Below, piece by piece: positions 34,981 to 45,670 of a stretch of DNA of 64,000 nucleotides. A program made the translations under genes and the position numbers. The notes beneath the pieces are model-generated. The model had not been told where the DNA came from. It did not search any database and saw only the letters and a program-made list of their open reading frames with translations. Source of the stretch: Sialis fuliginosa (taxonomy: Eukaryota > Arthropoda > Insecta > Megaloptera > Sialidae); contig OY540818.1 of the NCBI GenBank assembly GCA_961205875.1, positions 1,348,001 to 1,412,000 on the forward strand, in the 5' to 3' direction. Numbering within the stretch: the first letter of the stretch is position 1; the number at the start of each line of letters is the position of its first letter.

Positions 34981-35591
34981 GGGCGATGATGAATCAGTCA
35001 GGACATGTTATTATATGTACATAGATTTCTACATTCTCTGACATAACTGCACTAAATCTAACCTAGAAACATTATAGGCACCATTCGGCAGCCAATTCTT
35101 TGATATGTTTTAGAAAAATGTTCAATCAATAGTATAAAGTTAGTTTCAAGGCAGGATCTATCAAGATTTTTTACTTATTGCTTTTTTTATCAAGACTTTT
35201 TAAAAATCAATCACCAAAATTACGTTGATAACTTCATTAATTTACTCATTGGCATGTTGTACATATTAATTTTGATCAACAAATTACTATTGTACTCATC
35301 TTAAGGAGAAGAATCCATTATAAATAATTGAAATACGTTCACTAACAAACTTTTTATGCGCGTTTGAAAAAACTTATTTTACACGTGCTTCGCAGATCAG
35401 TTGTAATGCTCTCGACAGTGGCAAAGGAACTGAATACTACAGACAGGTAAGGACACGTAGCCTGCTTTAAGGCAGGTAATACAATACTAGGTGTACCACT
35501 ACAGCTGCTCCGATAGTTAAAAGTCCCTATATATATATAAAAAAAAACGACTTTTGGCCAGCGTTTCGTGATTTGGCACCAATGTGCGCCG

Positions 35592-36412
35592 TACAAATTG
35601 TGGTATGTAGTATATAGATGACTGCGCAACTACTACGTGAGTCAAAACTTTCCAGCAATATGGCGTCTATTTAACGTCAAACACTTGACATTTTTTGTGA
35701 AATTAAGGGCTTTTCTGACAATGGCACTAATTTTTGTCATTAGGAATAACTGTTATTTATAGAAACAATTATATTTTTTGTCTACTTTATAGTCACCTCT
35801 TAGTGATAAATTTACAAAGTGGAAATTTCTCTAAATGCCACGGGGTTCATAATTACCTTTTTTTTTACATAATTCATTTTCAGTATTACATATAATACGT
35901 ATAATAAATGTTATTTATGGTGAACACGTACACTGTTCAATCTCTATAATACGTATAAGAACGTCCCATGACACCCATGGCAGATATTTCTCTGTTATGA
36001 ACCATTTTAAATATAATTTTAAATTATTTTTTCAAAAACTTATCTTGAAAAATTTAACCTGATCATTTTTCTCTAATTCGCACTTTCAAAAATAATTCGA
36101 AAAATATAATAATTCAAAAATTGAGATCAGTAAACATCCGTTTTCATTTGAAAAATCGTTTTCAAAAATAGGTTTTCTTCCGAGATAAAAATTAAACTAA
36201 ATATAAAATTACACCCTTCTACGATTTGTGGTATTCTCAAAAATATTTCGTCTCTTTTATGTCCCATGAATCTCTTCATCTCAGGTGTTTTAACCATATT
36301 TTAACTGACGACGCTTTTTAAAATGTTAATGCGAAGTGCATTACGATGAAATCCCTATACTCCGTAGATCCTTATATTTTTTGAGGTTGGCTAAATAGGT
36401 ATAATTATGTCC
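35592..36412. repeat. Intron sequence with an inverted copy of the dispersed repeat
   Basis: No ORF. Positions 35850-36250 are the inverse of the 46100-46540 family (CGTATAAGAACGTCCCATGA, CATGGCAGATATTTCTCTG). ATGCCACGGGGTTCA at 35837 is the inverse of TGAACCCCGTGGCAT at 30951. Confidence 0.6.
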
Positions 36413-36602
36413 ATGCAGTTTACACGCATTTTAATTCCTGATCTATTCCGGTTTAGTTAAGTTATTCCCGTAGACCAAAAGGAATAGCATAACTAAACCC
36501 GATTAGTTATGTCGGGTGTAAAGTGCCGTTTACACAGATTTTTACACCCGGTTTTATTACATCGGTTATAGTTAAACCGGAATAAAAGCGCTGTGTAAAC
36601 GT
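36413..36602. mobile_element. Small MITE with internal hairpin
   Basis: The ends are GCAGTTTACACGCATTTTAA and its approximate inverse (AAAAGCGCTGTGTAAACG). Internal hairpin: CCGGTTTAGTTAAGTTATTC pairs with GGAATAGCATAACTAAAC. Target duplication not clear. Confidence 0.5.
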
Positions 36603-36949
36603 ACTCAGTGTAGGTAAAAATGGATAATTCCATCAAAATCAGGAATTAGAAAAAAAATCGACTTAACGATACTTACATGTACTTATATTCATACATATGT
36701 ATGTGTTAGTGATGTAACGATTATTAGCATCCTCTTTCGCATTCGAGAATATTCGCACATTTTTTAACATTCGCACTCGCATTCGTATTCGCAAGAAAAA
36801 GTGCGGATATTTTTGCGAATATTACTTTTTTTGTAATAGTAAAAAAAATATTTTTTTATCTATTATATTAAATAATTATTTTTAAGAACTTAGGAACAGT
36901 CAACATTTATTTTTACTTCCATGTTCTGAAGAAATGGAAGTATTGTAAT

Positions 36950-37834
36950 TAGAGCTGGGCGCGTGAGTAATTTTTACTCACGATCACGCACGCTCACGAG
37001 AAAAATTTTTTTAGTCACGCCGCGCATTCACGGTTACAAAAAAAGTATTCACGATCACGCACGCTCACGAATTCTATTTTTTTACTCACACCCGATCACG
37101 CATTTAATCTAATTGTTGTAAATTAAATTTTGAAATGATGAAAATTAATGTTTTACGTGCAATATATTGTGTAGTACATTTTATATTCATATTATTTTCT
37201 TCTAAATTACATTCTAGTACAGTAATAGCAAGCAAAACAATAAGAAAATAAAGCTACAATCATAGACATAGAGAATGGACAGTGCATTCTGTATTAACTC
37301 AATGGTGTAACATCTGTTCAAAAAAGGAGAGAGAGATGCAGTGTAGTTTGGAACATAGACATAGAGTTACACAGTTATTCCAAATCTGTTTCTATCTCTT
37401 TCTTTTGACACGGTTCTGTGTTCGAGTCAGATGCCTGGTCCATTCTCTATGTCTATGTCTACAATGCATTTTTAAATCTTTTTTTGGTTTTCTGATATAG
37501 TTGACAATACTGACCATGTGAAAGTGCTTCTAAAAATAACATTTTTTTTTTATACTATATTTTTTAATGTCAAAATTCGTTTTAAAACATTATTATATCT
37601 ATGCATTATTACTTCAGATATTAAAAAAAAGATCAAATAAGTTTATAAAAAAAATTTCTTCAAAATATATTCATGGACTCACGCACGAGAAAAATGTACT
37701 CACGCACGGTCACGCACGGTTGTTTTAATTTGACTCACGATCACGCCCGCTCACGATTGAAGATTTGAAAATCGCTCACGCTCACGCGGGTCACGGCCGT
37801 GACCCGAAAAATTCACGGCCCGCGCCCAGCTCTA
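36950..37834. mobile_element. hAT-type MITE nested in the element at 36707
   Basis: Inverted ends TAGAGCTGGGCGCG and CGCGCCCAGCTCTA are flanked by a perfect 8-bp duplication ATTGTAAT (36942-36949, 37835-37842). Subterminal regions are full of CTCACGATCACGC repeats. It is 885 bp including a third insertion. Confidence 0.92.
37261..37457. mobile_element. Third-level MITE nested in the element at 36950
   Basis: Ends CATAGACATAGAGAATGGAC and its inverse are flanked by GCTACAAT (37253-37260) and TCTACAAT (37458-37465), 7 of 8 identical. It is 197 bp and non-coding. Confidence 0.8.
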
Positions 37835-38488
37835 ATTGTAATACCGTCGAAAAATCGTGTACGAGATAAGAGCAAATTCTGATTGTACGAACTTCAAAAC
37901 GTAAAGGAAAGTTGATTTACTCATGACGGCTGTGCGTGTGTGTGTCTGAATGTAAAATTTTCTTTCGTTAACGATAACTACTGTAAAAATGCACCGATTT
38001 GAATTAATTTTGGGGGAAATGTTTGTCATAGTAGGTACTTCAGACCCCAGCAACACAAAGTTTTTTTTATGAAATTAAAACAATTTAAATAATACAATAC
38101 ATTTGGGAGGGGGAGTTATATGGATCATGCCCCAACCACTAAAAAAAGTAAAAGTTATAAAATTAAAACTAATGAAATAATGCAAAAAAAATTTAAGAGA
38201 GAAGGGATTATAAGGATCGTGCTCCCCCTCCCCCCCCCCACACAAAAAAATACATCAAAAAAACTTATCAAATTAATACAAATTAAATTTTACAAAAAAA
38301 AGTTGAGGGAGCTTATATGTCTACATGCCCCCCCCCCCTCAAAGCGAAAAAATACGAAAAAGAAAATTTATAATAAAAAAAGTCAATATTCGCATACGCA
38401 TTCGCATCCGCGAATGTCGGCCGCTAATATTCGCATTCGCGTTCGCAAATGTTTAAAATCATACATTTGTTACATCACTAGTATGTGT

Positions 38489-38933
38489 ATAAAAAAGCAA
38501 CAAATACATTGGTATTTCAGTGTCGGTCTGTCTATATTTTTCTATCTATCTATCTATAGATGTTGTAATTCAAATACGACAAATCCTAGAAGTGTGAAAT
38601 TTTATATTTAAGATTAATTTTTGTCTCGGAAGAAACCCTCCTATTTTTGAAAACGATCATTAAATCGAAAACGGATGTTTACTGATCTCAATTATTGATT
38701 TTTGAGAATTGTTTTTGAAACGAAGTGAACTAGAAAAAAAAACTGTTGTTAATAAAAATTGTAAAGAATATTACTGTCTATAATTTATAGGATACGAGCC
38801 AGGTGTATTTTCGTTGTAGGATTTACAACCGTCTGATATTGTGGTTGCTTTGAAGTACTTACTCAAACAAAGCTCAGACGATGGGTCCTGTCTGCCGGTT
38901 TAATAACACAGTGCAACATTTTTTCGGTCATCG
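38489..38933 (+). repeat. Dispersed repeat fragment and unassigned intron DNA
   Basis: Positions 38515-38790 match 46090-46330 (AATTCAAATACGACAAATCC, TTATATTTAAGATTAATTTT, AAAACGGATGTTTACTGATC). The remainder is unassigned and has no ORF. Confidence 0.6.
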
Positions 38934-39190
38934 ATTCGGACATAAGTTTTGAGGATCGCTGCTGAAAGTACTTACCAAAACTAGAAATTCTGCATCATTA
39001 GTGTTGCCAATTTGGATCAGGTTGTCATTTTATGACATCATGTATTTTTTGGCTAAAACTGAATTTGGAGCACTTTTTCGATATTTTGAGACGGCTATAT
39101 CTCGGTAAACCGTAGGGAATATTGTTTTTGTGTCTTCAGCAAAGTTGTAGGTATTGAATGGGAGAAAAAAAAATCCAAAACAAACTTACC
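38934..39190 (+). repeat. 257-bp direct repeat, copy 1
   Basis: Nearly identical to 45671-45925 in the same orientation (CATAAGTTTTGAGGATCGCT ... CCAAAACAAACTTAC). The two copies bracket the Gypsy element at 39374. Confidence 0.85.
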
Positions 39191-39373
39191 CAAAAAAATG
39201 CATCTAGTGCCTCAAAATCGCAAATATGCCCATTTTTTACCATTTTTGATTAATAACTTGGCTACACATCCACAAATATATTGTTTTTTTCCTTTTCACT
39301 TTATTTTGAATCAAACAAATGTTTTCCAATTCATTTTATAGTTATCATTACATAGAAAATATGAGTTTATGGT

Positions 39374-39580
39374 TGTTGTAACCTTATGAGTGGGCACACG
39401 TATAATAACACTAATATATTGTTAAATCACTTATTTATTAGTAATACAAATAATGATACATTTATTTATAACGAATTACATTTATTAAACCTTTATACAT
39501 TACGGCTTACATATGAATCAATGTACAGATGATTTCATACTGTATAGTTACAAGTGTACCAACTTAACCACTTTACTACA
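39374..39580 (-). repeat. Gypsy 3' LTR
   Basis: Read on the minus strand it starts TGTAGTAAAGTGG and ends GGTTACAACA. It is identical by eye to 43864-44070, which suggests a very recent insertion. Confidence 0.93.
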
Positions 39581-39612
39581 TACCCCCATTCTTAGATTAA
39601 ACCTACCCCTTT

Positions 39613-42600
39613 TTACAGATCTAATCGGTCCGGTGGTTTTATATTTCTTTTGGGCCTTTCTCTCTTATTAGCTATTGGACTTTTATTTCTTTCTTCTTTA
39701 TCTTTTTTCTTCCCTTCTATATGTTTAGTCTTTTCAGTAATAATCGGAGTATCATTTTCTTTTTTATTATTAACAACCTCCACTTGTTCACCAGTCAACG
39801 GTTGTACATTTTTATTTAATACTGAACTCAACGCTCTTTTACATTCTAAGTCACTACTTATGTCTTCATTATTATCATTAGTATTATTTGAAATCTCTGC
39901 TCCCCTTATTATCTGATCAGTATGTCTTTTCCATATAGTAATGTTATTTCCTTCAATTATTCTAATCAAATAAATTCTTTCACCCAAAACTTCATCTATC
40001 ACTCCTTTTTTCCATTGCTTTTTATTTGGATTCCTATAGTCTCTCGTATAAACAATTTCCCCTTCCATGAATTTAATATTCCTTCCTATTTTTGTCGGTT
40101 TATTTTTATTTTTATTTTCATGAAAAAGAAAGTCTAATCTCGTTTTTATCTTTCTATTTAACATTAATTTTGATGGTGTTTCTGTTGTCACCCAGTGAGG
40201 TGTATTTCTGTATTTAAATAAATATCTACTAATTAATGTCTTAAGTGAAACATTTTGATTTTTATTATCTTTAATTGATTTTAATATGCTATTTTTAAAG
40301 GACTTTACTGCATTTTCTGCTGCTCCATTAGTTGCCGGGTTATATGGTGGTGATGTTCTAAACTTTATTCCATTTTTTTCACAAAAGTTTATAAATTCTT
40401 TTGATGTAAAAGCTGTACCATTGTCCGTAACTATTAATTCTGGTATACCAAATCTTGCGAAAGTTTCTCTTAATTTTTCTATTACTGCTTTAGTATCTAA
40501 AGTACATTCGAAAATTTCTGGCCATTTGGTATATGCGTCTGTTATAATTAAAAAGTTTTTATTTAAAATTGGTCCTAAAAAATCTAAATGTATGCGTTCA
40601 TATGGTTTGTTTGTTTCTGGCCATAGAATCGTTGTTGATTTTTTTGGTGCGTTTCTATTACTCATACATAAATTACAGTTTTTAACAAAATTTTCTATTT
40701 CAACATCTAAGCCTGGCCACCAAAAGTAAGACCTAGCTAGCATTTTCATTTTTGATATGCCTGTGTGACATTCATGTAATTCCGTTAATAATTTATTTTG
40801 TAATTCTTTTGGAACTATTATTCTATATCCCCACATGAGTATTCCTCTCTCAGTATTTAATTCATTTTTCTTTAAATAATATGGTTTTAATTCTTCTTCA
40901 ATTTTATCTGGCCATGTTGTATTTATATACTTTATAATTTTACTTAGTATTTTATCTTTTTGTGAATAAATTCTAACTTGATTTATATCTATGGGTGTCA
41001 TACCTTCTATAAAATTTATATAATCTATTTCTATTTTATCTTTGTTTATTTTTGGTAGCGGAAGACGCGAAAGACCATCTGCCCCTCCATTATTTTCACC
41101 TTTGACATACTGTAATGTATAATCAAATTCCGAAACATATGCTGCCCATCTTTGCAATTTTCCTGCACTCATAGTTGGCAAGCTTTTTCCTTCCCCAAAT
41201 ATTGCTAATAATGGTTTATGATCAGATGCCAAAATAAATTTTCTTCCTGCTAAATACTGATTAAATTTTCTTACACTCCAATAAAGAGATAAAGCTTCTT
41301 TATGTATAACTGAAAATTTTTGTTCTGTTTTTGAAAAAATTCTAGAAATAAAGCTAATCGGTTTTTCTGATCCATCTGGATAAATATGAGCTAAAACTGA
41401 CCCTATTCCATATTCACTAGCATCACATGACAATTTTAACGGTAAATCAGGATTGTAATGTGTTAAAACTTTGTCTGATATTAAAATTTCTTTTGACATT
41501 TGGAACGCTTTCTCACAATTCTGATTCCATTCAAATTTTTCGTTCTTTCTTAGTAATTTATACAGCGGTTCTAGTTTACTCGATATATCCGGTATAAGTC
41601 TACTATAATATTGAATCATTCCCGTATATGCTCTAACTTCTTTAATATTTTTAGGTTTAGGTACCTTAATAATTGCTTTAATTTTGTCATCATCTTTTTT
41701 TATTCCATTTGCATCTATTATATGCCCTAGATATTTAATTTCTTGTTCAAAAAATTTACATTTTGATAGATTTAATTTAAAACCAGCTTCTTTTAACTTT
41801 TTTAAAACTTCTGTCAAATTTTCTAAATGATTTTGAAAAGAATTTCCTGTTACAATAATATCATCCATATAATTTATTACCCCTGTTAACCCTTGTAAAG
41901 TTTTCTCTACAATATTTTGAAATAATGAAACTGCTGGTTTTGTACCATATGGTAATCTATTTAATAGATAGATACCTCTATGTGTACTCCATGCTAATAA
42001 TTTTCTTGTTTCATCATCTAATAATAATTGGTTATAGGCATTTGTAAAATCTAATTTTGTAAAATATTTGCCTCCTTGAAGAGCTACAAATAATTCTTCT
42101 GCCCTAGGCAGTGGATATTGTATATCCTCTAAAAATTTGTTGATAGTTATTTTATAATTAGCACATAATCTAAAACTTTTATTATTTCTAAGAACTGGAA
42201 CCAAAGGTGTTCCCCATAAGTTATTTGTTACTTTGCTAATTACGCCTTCTTTTTCTAACCTATCAAGTTCTTTTTCAACATGAGTTTTGTACGCAAAAGG
42301 TACCGTACTAGGTTTTCTGAAAATAGGATTTACTTTATTTTTCAATTTTAAATTTATTTTTTCAAATTTATAAGTACCTAGCCCTGGTTGAAAAATTTCA
42401 TCATATTCTTTCAATAACAACTTCAATTTATTTTTATACTGTAGTGGTACTTGCTCGGTAACGGTATATTCCGTATTATTTATATTTTCGTTGACTTGTG
42501 AACAGTTAGAAATTGTGATTTGAAATTTTGTTATTAAATCTCTACCCAATAATGGTTTTGAACCATTTTTAACAATAACTAATCTACAATCTTTCTTTAT

Positions 42601-43665
42601 ACCATTATAATTTACGTTAGCTTTTATCTCCCCTAGCGGAGTCATTATTGCACCATTGTACATTTTAAGCTTAACCAAAGTGGAATTTAATGAAATATTA
42701 TACAATTTTTCATTATAAATTTTTTCTGGTATAACACTGATACCTGCTCCCGTATCTATTTCCATTTCGACAGGTACTTCACCAATTTCCACTTTAATTA
42801 AAAATGGTTTTACAGATTTTTCCTTAATATTAGCTATTTTAAACATTTCTATATTATTCACTTTTGAACTATCTGAACTATCTTCCGTATCACTTAATGT
42901 CTCTACCAAGTAATTGTTGCCACTTGTGTTCTTGCACACTGCACTTAAATGTCCTTTTTGATGACACTTTTTACACTTGTAGAATCTATACTTGCATCTG
43001 TTGAAGTTGTGATTGCTCTTGCCGCAATGATAACACTTTAAACTTTTTTCATCTTCTTTGTTGCTGATCTGCTTCTTTGTTGAAATTGGAGGTTTGATTT
43101 TCATCTTGTTTATGTTCACTATAGCTTGATTCACTGAATTATGTCTTATCGACGCTTCTTTTTTTAGTGCTAGATCCACTAGTTCAGTTAATTGCTTAGT
43201 AGGCTCTTCCTCGCATAACCTGTCGAGTATTTGGTTCTGTTGCAAACCTGTTACAAATTTGTCTTTAACAATATTTTCTAGTTGATTCCCGAATTTACAT
43301 GGTATCGCCGTGTTTTTTACTCTTACAAACCAACTGCTAATATTTTCATTTGAATTTTGGCAGAGGTTGTAAAATTCAATTCTTTTTCGGTATATTGAAA
43401 TTTGAGGTGAAAACTGCTTTGTTAGCATTTCAGATAATTCATCGTATGACTTACTTGCAGGTGTATCTGGGTCACATAAGTCTCTTAATACTTTATAAGC
43501 AGTATCTCCAATTAACGTTAATAACACCGAAACTTTTCTACTGTCACCTATTTCGTTTGCCAAAAAATATTGCTCTAGTCTTTCTCTGTAAATACTCCAG
43601 TCTTCTTCAGCTTTATACTCTTTTAACACTCCAATATTCCCATATACTCTTAATTCTTGTGCCAT
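39613..43665 (-). CDS. Gypsy gag-pol polyprotein, intact single frame
   Basis: The ATG at 43665 is preferred over an in-frame TTG six codons upstream. Gag ends in two CX2CX4HX4C knuckles (CYHCGKSNHNFNRC, CKKCHQKGHLSAVC, about residues 210-245). Protease has EIDTGAGISVIP near 302. RT has LDFTNAYNQLLLDD and YMDDIIVTG near 600. RNase H begins LSCDASEYGIGSVLAH near 750. The integrase zinc domain has HECHTGISKMKML and CNLC. The core has LDFLGPIL, VTDNGTAFTSKEF and GAAENAVKSFK. A basic, Lys-rich tail follows. All catalytic residues are present and there is no stop or frameshift, so it may still be active. The fused gag-pol without a frameshift resembles the K02A2.6-like/Mag type of Gypsy; clade is inference. 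Confidence 0.95.
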   Translation of the reverse strand: MAQELRVYGNIGVLKEYKAEEDWSIYRERLEQYFLANEIGDSRKVSVLLTLIGDTAYKVLRDLCDPDTPASKSYDELSEMLTKQFSPQISIYRKRIEFYNLCQNSNENISSWFVRVKNTAIPCKFGNQLENIVKDKFVTGLQQNQILDRLCEEEPTKQLTELVDLALKKEASIRHNSVNQAIVNINKMKIKPPISTKKQISNKEDEKSLKCYHCGKSNHNFNRCKYRFYKCKKCHQKGHLSAVCKNTSGNNYLVETLSDTEDSSDSSKVNNIEMFKIANIKEKSVKPFLIKVEIGEVPVEMEIDTGAGISVIPEKIYNEKLYNISLNSTLVKLKMYNGAIMTPLGEIKANVNYNGIKKDCRLVIVKNGSKPLLGRDLITKFQITISNCSQVNENINNTEYTVTEQVPLQYKNKLKLLLKEYDEIFQPGLGTYKFEKINLKLKNKVNPIFRKPSTVPFAYKTHVEKELDRLEKEGVISKVTNNLWGTPLVPVLRNNKSFRLCANYKITINKFLEDIQYPLPRAEELFVALQGGKYFTKLDFTNAYNQLLLDDETRKLLAWSTHRGIYLLNRLPYGTKPAVSLFQNIVEKTLQGLTGVINYMDDIIVTGNSFQNHLENLTEVLKKLKEAGFKLNLSKCKFFEQEIKYLGHIIDANGIKKDDDKIKAIIKVPKPKNIKEVRAYTGMIQYYSRLIPDISSKLEPLYKLLRKNEKFEWNQNCEKAFQMSKEILISDKVLTHYNPDLPLKLSCDASEYGIGSVLAHIYPDGSEKPISFISRIFSKTEQKFSVIHKEALSLYWSVRKFNQYLAGRKFILASDHKPLLAIFGEGKSLPTMSAGKLQRWAAYVSEFDYTLQYVKGENNGGADGLSRLPLPKINKDKIEIDYINFIEGMTPIDINQVRIYSQKDKILSKIIKYINTTWPDKIEEELKPYYLKKNELNTERGILMWGYRIIVPKELQNKLLTELHECHTGISKMKMLARSYFWWPGLDVEIENFVKNCNLCMSNRNAPKKSTTILWPETNKPYERIHLDFLGPILNKNFLIITDAYTKWPEIFECTLDTKAVIEKLRETFARFGIPELIVTDNGTAFTSKEFINFCEKNGIKFRTSPPYNPATNGAAENAVKSFKNSILKSIKDNKNQNVSLKTLISRYLFKYRNTPHWVTTETPSKLMLNRKIKTRLDFLFHENKNKNKPTKIGRNIKFMEGEIVYTRDYRNPNKKQWKKGVIDEVLGERIYLIRIIEGNNITIWKRHTDQIIRGAEISNNTNDNNEDISSDLECKRALSSVLNKNVQPLTGEQVEVVNNKKENDTPIITEKTKHIEGKKKDKEERNKSPIANKRERPKRNIKPPDRLDL

Positions 43666-43863
43666 TTTTCTTACACTTAACAATGAATATATTTAAATTT
43701 TGATTGCAGACAGTTCCTGAAGCTGTAATCTTTTCTTGTATTCTTCACTAATTTCTTGTGATTTTTAACAATTTTTCTTTCTTTTGACTGTATTAACCAA
43801 ACACGTGCTTTTTTCATGTAACTTTTTACTTTGTTACTTTTTACTTTCTTCTCGTCGCCAATA

Positions 43864-44070
43864 TGTTGTAACCTTATGAGTGGGCACACGTATAATAACA
43901 CTAATATATTGTTAAATCACTTATTTATTAGTAATACAAATAATGATACATTTATTTATAACGAATTACATTTATTAAACCTTTATACATTACGGCTTAC
44001 ATATGAATCAATGTACAGATGATTTCATACTGTATAGTTACAAGTGTACCAACTTAACCACTTTACTACA
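43864..44070 (-). repeat. Gypsy 5' LTR
   Basis: This is the partner of 39374-39580. The region between it and the gag ATG (43666-43863) is the leader with the primer-binding site. Confidence 0.93.
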
Positions 44071-44185
44071 ATGGTTGTTATGTATGTATGAAAAAAAAAC
44101 TTAGAGGAATTTTTTTATGTATGTATGAAAAAGAGATAAAAATACGTTAATTTTTGACATCCGTTGAATTTGACGCCTATGGTTC

Positions 44186-44640
44186 TTATAATCTCATTCT
44201 CCTCAAGGGTGCGGGTGGTTCAAATTCACCATCATCTGAATCTAAGATAGATACAGGATTCAATTGCAAATCTATTTCTGTGTGTCCTTCATATCTAGTG
44301 TAATCCGGGTCTTCGATTCCTTCATCTTCATATCCGCTTATTTTACTTGTCCACCAACACACTTCTGCAACCAATGCATCCAGTTTTTCCCTTGAATCAC
44401 GATTCCTATTTGGCTTGGTGATCTGGTGGAAACGCTCAACTTGTTCGTCTGATTCTTGGGACAATTATCGCAAAAAGGCATCAAGGTGAAAATTTAAAAA
44501 ATGTAATTTTAACATCATGGATTCACCGATTTTTTCGTAATAATACATTAAATCATCAACTCTTTTCTTTATATCGTCTGGCTGTACACGATTCTTCCCT
44601 TAAACGCCCTCGATTACTGCTTTTAATGCGTTCCAGGCTC
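44186..44640 (-). pseudogene. DDE-type transposase C-terminal fragment
   Basis: The minus-strand frame includes AWNAFKAVIEGV, stop, then NRVQPDDIKKRVDDLMYYYE, LKLHFLNFHLDAFLR, stop, then LSQESDEQVERFHQITKPN and an acidic tail ending PAPLRRMRL at 44186. The order HFLNFHLD...SDEQVERFHQ resembles the C-terminal part of an uncharacterised arthropod transposase family (usually ...SDEHGERFHQD...). At least two in-frame stops make it a pseudogene; only the last 92 codons are open. Family recognition is from memory, moderate confidence. Confidence 0.5.
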
Positions 44641-44886
44641 CCAAGTGATTATTATTTGTCTGGAACGCATTAAAAGCAGTAATCGAGGGCGTTTAAGGGA
44701 AGAATCGTGTACAGCCAGACGAGATAAAGAAAAGAGTTGATGATTTAATGTATTATTACGAAAAAATCAGTGAATCCATGATGTTAAAATTACATTTTTT
44801 ACATTTTCACCTTGATGCCTTTTTGCGATAATTATCCCAAGAATCAGACGAACAAGTTGAGCGTTTCCACCAGATCACCAAGCCAT
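44410..44886. repeat. Near-perfect inverted duplication of transposase sequence
   Basis: 44410-44637 and 44659-44886 are inverted copies separated by about 20 bp (CTCCCAAGTGATTATTATTT). The right copy duplicates part of the pseudogene at 44186-44640 head to head. Confidence 0.85.
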
Positions 44887-45169
44887 TTCTTGCTCGATTT
44901 TTTCGAATTTGCATTTGTTAAAAAGGTAATTTAATGTACTTTTAGAAAATAATAAATTATAATTAATTTCATTAAGAATTAATGCATTTAATTTCATAAA
45001 AATATGTGGAAGTATCAAATTTTGGCATTTTTTGAGTTTGAGGGGCTTGCGCGCCGGGTAAAAGTTATTTGATTGACTTCAAACTTTGTCACGGGTCGTT
45101 TTTTATCTATTGGCATAAAATTAGACCATAAGACCTTCGAGAATCGCATTTTGAAAAATGGGGGCCACC

Positions 45170-45450
45170 TTAATGTACACTTATATAAAAATATAATAGC
45201 AGAATTATTTATGAAGGGATTTCGGTGTTTGCAGGCCTACAATTGGCCAAAGTCGGACCCAAATTTTGAAAATTCTATCTGTCGCGCAGTATATATATAC
45301 TGCGCGACAGAAGTTTTTATTCGGTATTTTAGATTTTATAGAATTTTCAAAATTTGGGTCCGACTTTGGCCAATTGTAGGCCTGCAAACACCGAAATCTC
45401 TTCATAAATAATTCTGCTATTATATTTTTATATAAGTGTACATTGTACAT
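45170..45450. repeat. Palindrome with a 32-bp perfect core
   Basis: Arms contain GGCCTACAATTGGCCAAAGT and ATTTTGAAAATTCTAT with their inverses. The centre at 45278-45309 is a perfect palindrome (CTGTCGCGCAGTATAT to its complement). The right arm has about 30 extra bp (TTTTTATTCGGTATTTTAGA). Confidence 0.8.
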
Positions 45451-45670
45451 CCAAACAAACATTTTGCACTAGGTCTGGTCCGGTTGCTTTTTGAGATTTT
45501 GGGGTCGAAATTTTAAGGGGTTCGGCTTCGCGTAATAATGTCCCTACGAAAAAAATTCTGCCGTATATCCATAACATCTTTAATTAGTGTCTACAGCGGT
45601 TGTGAGGCAAAAAAAATGTGTATTTTTCTGGGGCCCTATCTATTAAACCTTACACAGTGTAACACATAAA

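Larger units (their letters stand above)
33620..35586. mobile_element. Transib-like non-autonomous element 2
   Basis: It is 1,967 bp. The left end is CACAGTGGTGCCAAATCACG; the right end, read inward, is CACATTGGTGCCAAATCACG. It is flanked by CGCCG (33615-33619 and 35587-35591) and directly abuts element 1. The interior holds two tandem-repeat blocks but no transposase. Confidence 0.78.
36707..38480. mobile_element. hAT-type non-autonomous element (outer of a three-level nest)
   Basis: Inverted ends TAGTGATGTAACG and GTTACATCACTA are flanked by a perfect 8-bp duplication GTATGTGT (36699-36706, 38481-38488). Ends are rich in ATTCGCATTCGC repeats. It is 1,774 bp including an 893-bp nested insertion. 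No transposase is visible; a C-run at 38227-38239 and a second near 38328 lie in the interior. Confidence 0.9.
39374..44070 (-). mobile_element. Full-length young Gypsy LTR retrotransposon in lectin intron 3
   Basis: It is 4,697 bp. The 207-bp LTRs (39374-39580, 43864-44070) look identical and are flanked by the perfect duplication ATGGT (39369-39373, 44071-44075). On the minus strand, TTGGCGACGAGAAG follows the 5' LTR (primer-binding site) and GAATGGGGGTA precedes the 3' LTR (polypurine tract). It carries one unbroken gag-pol frame and is antisense to the lectin gene. Confidence 0.95.

Noticed and set aside
38120..38611. A 163-codon ORF across the end of the outer hAT element
   Set aside because: It is poly-Lys and poly-Pro translated from A-runs and C-runs and crosses the target duplication into unrelated DNA.
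45073..45462. Matching ORFs on both strands (112 and 85 codons)
   Set aside because: They mirror each other because of the palindrome at 45170-45450.
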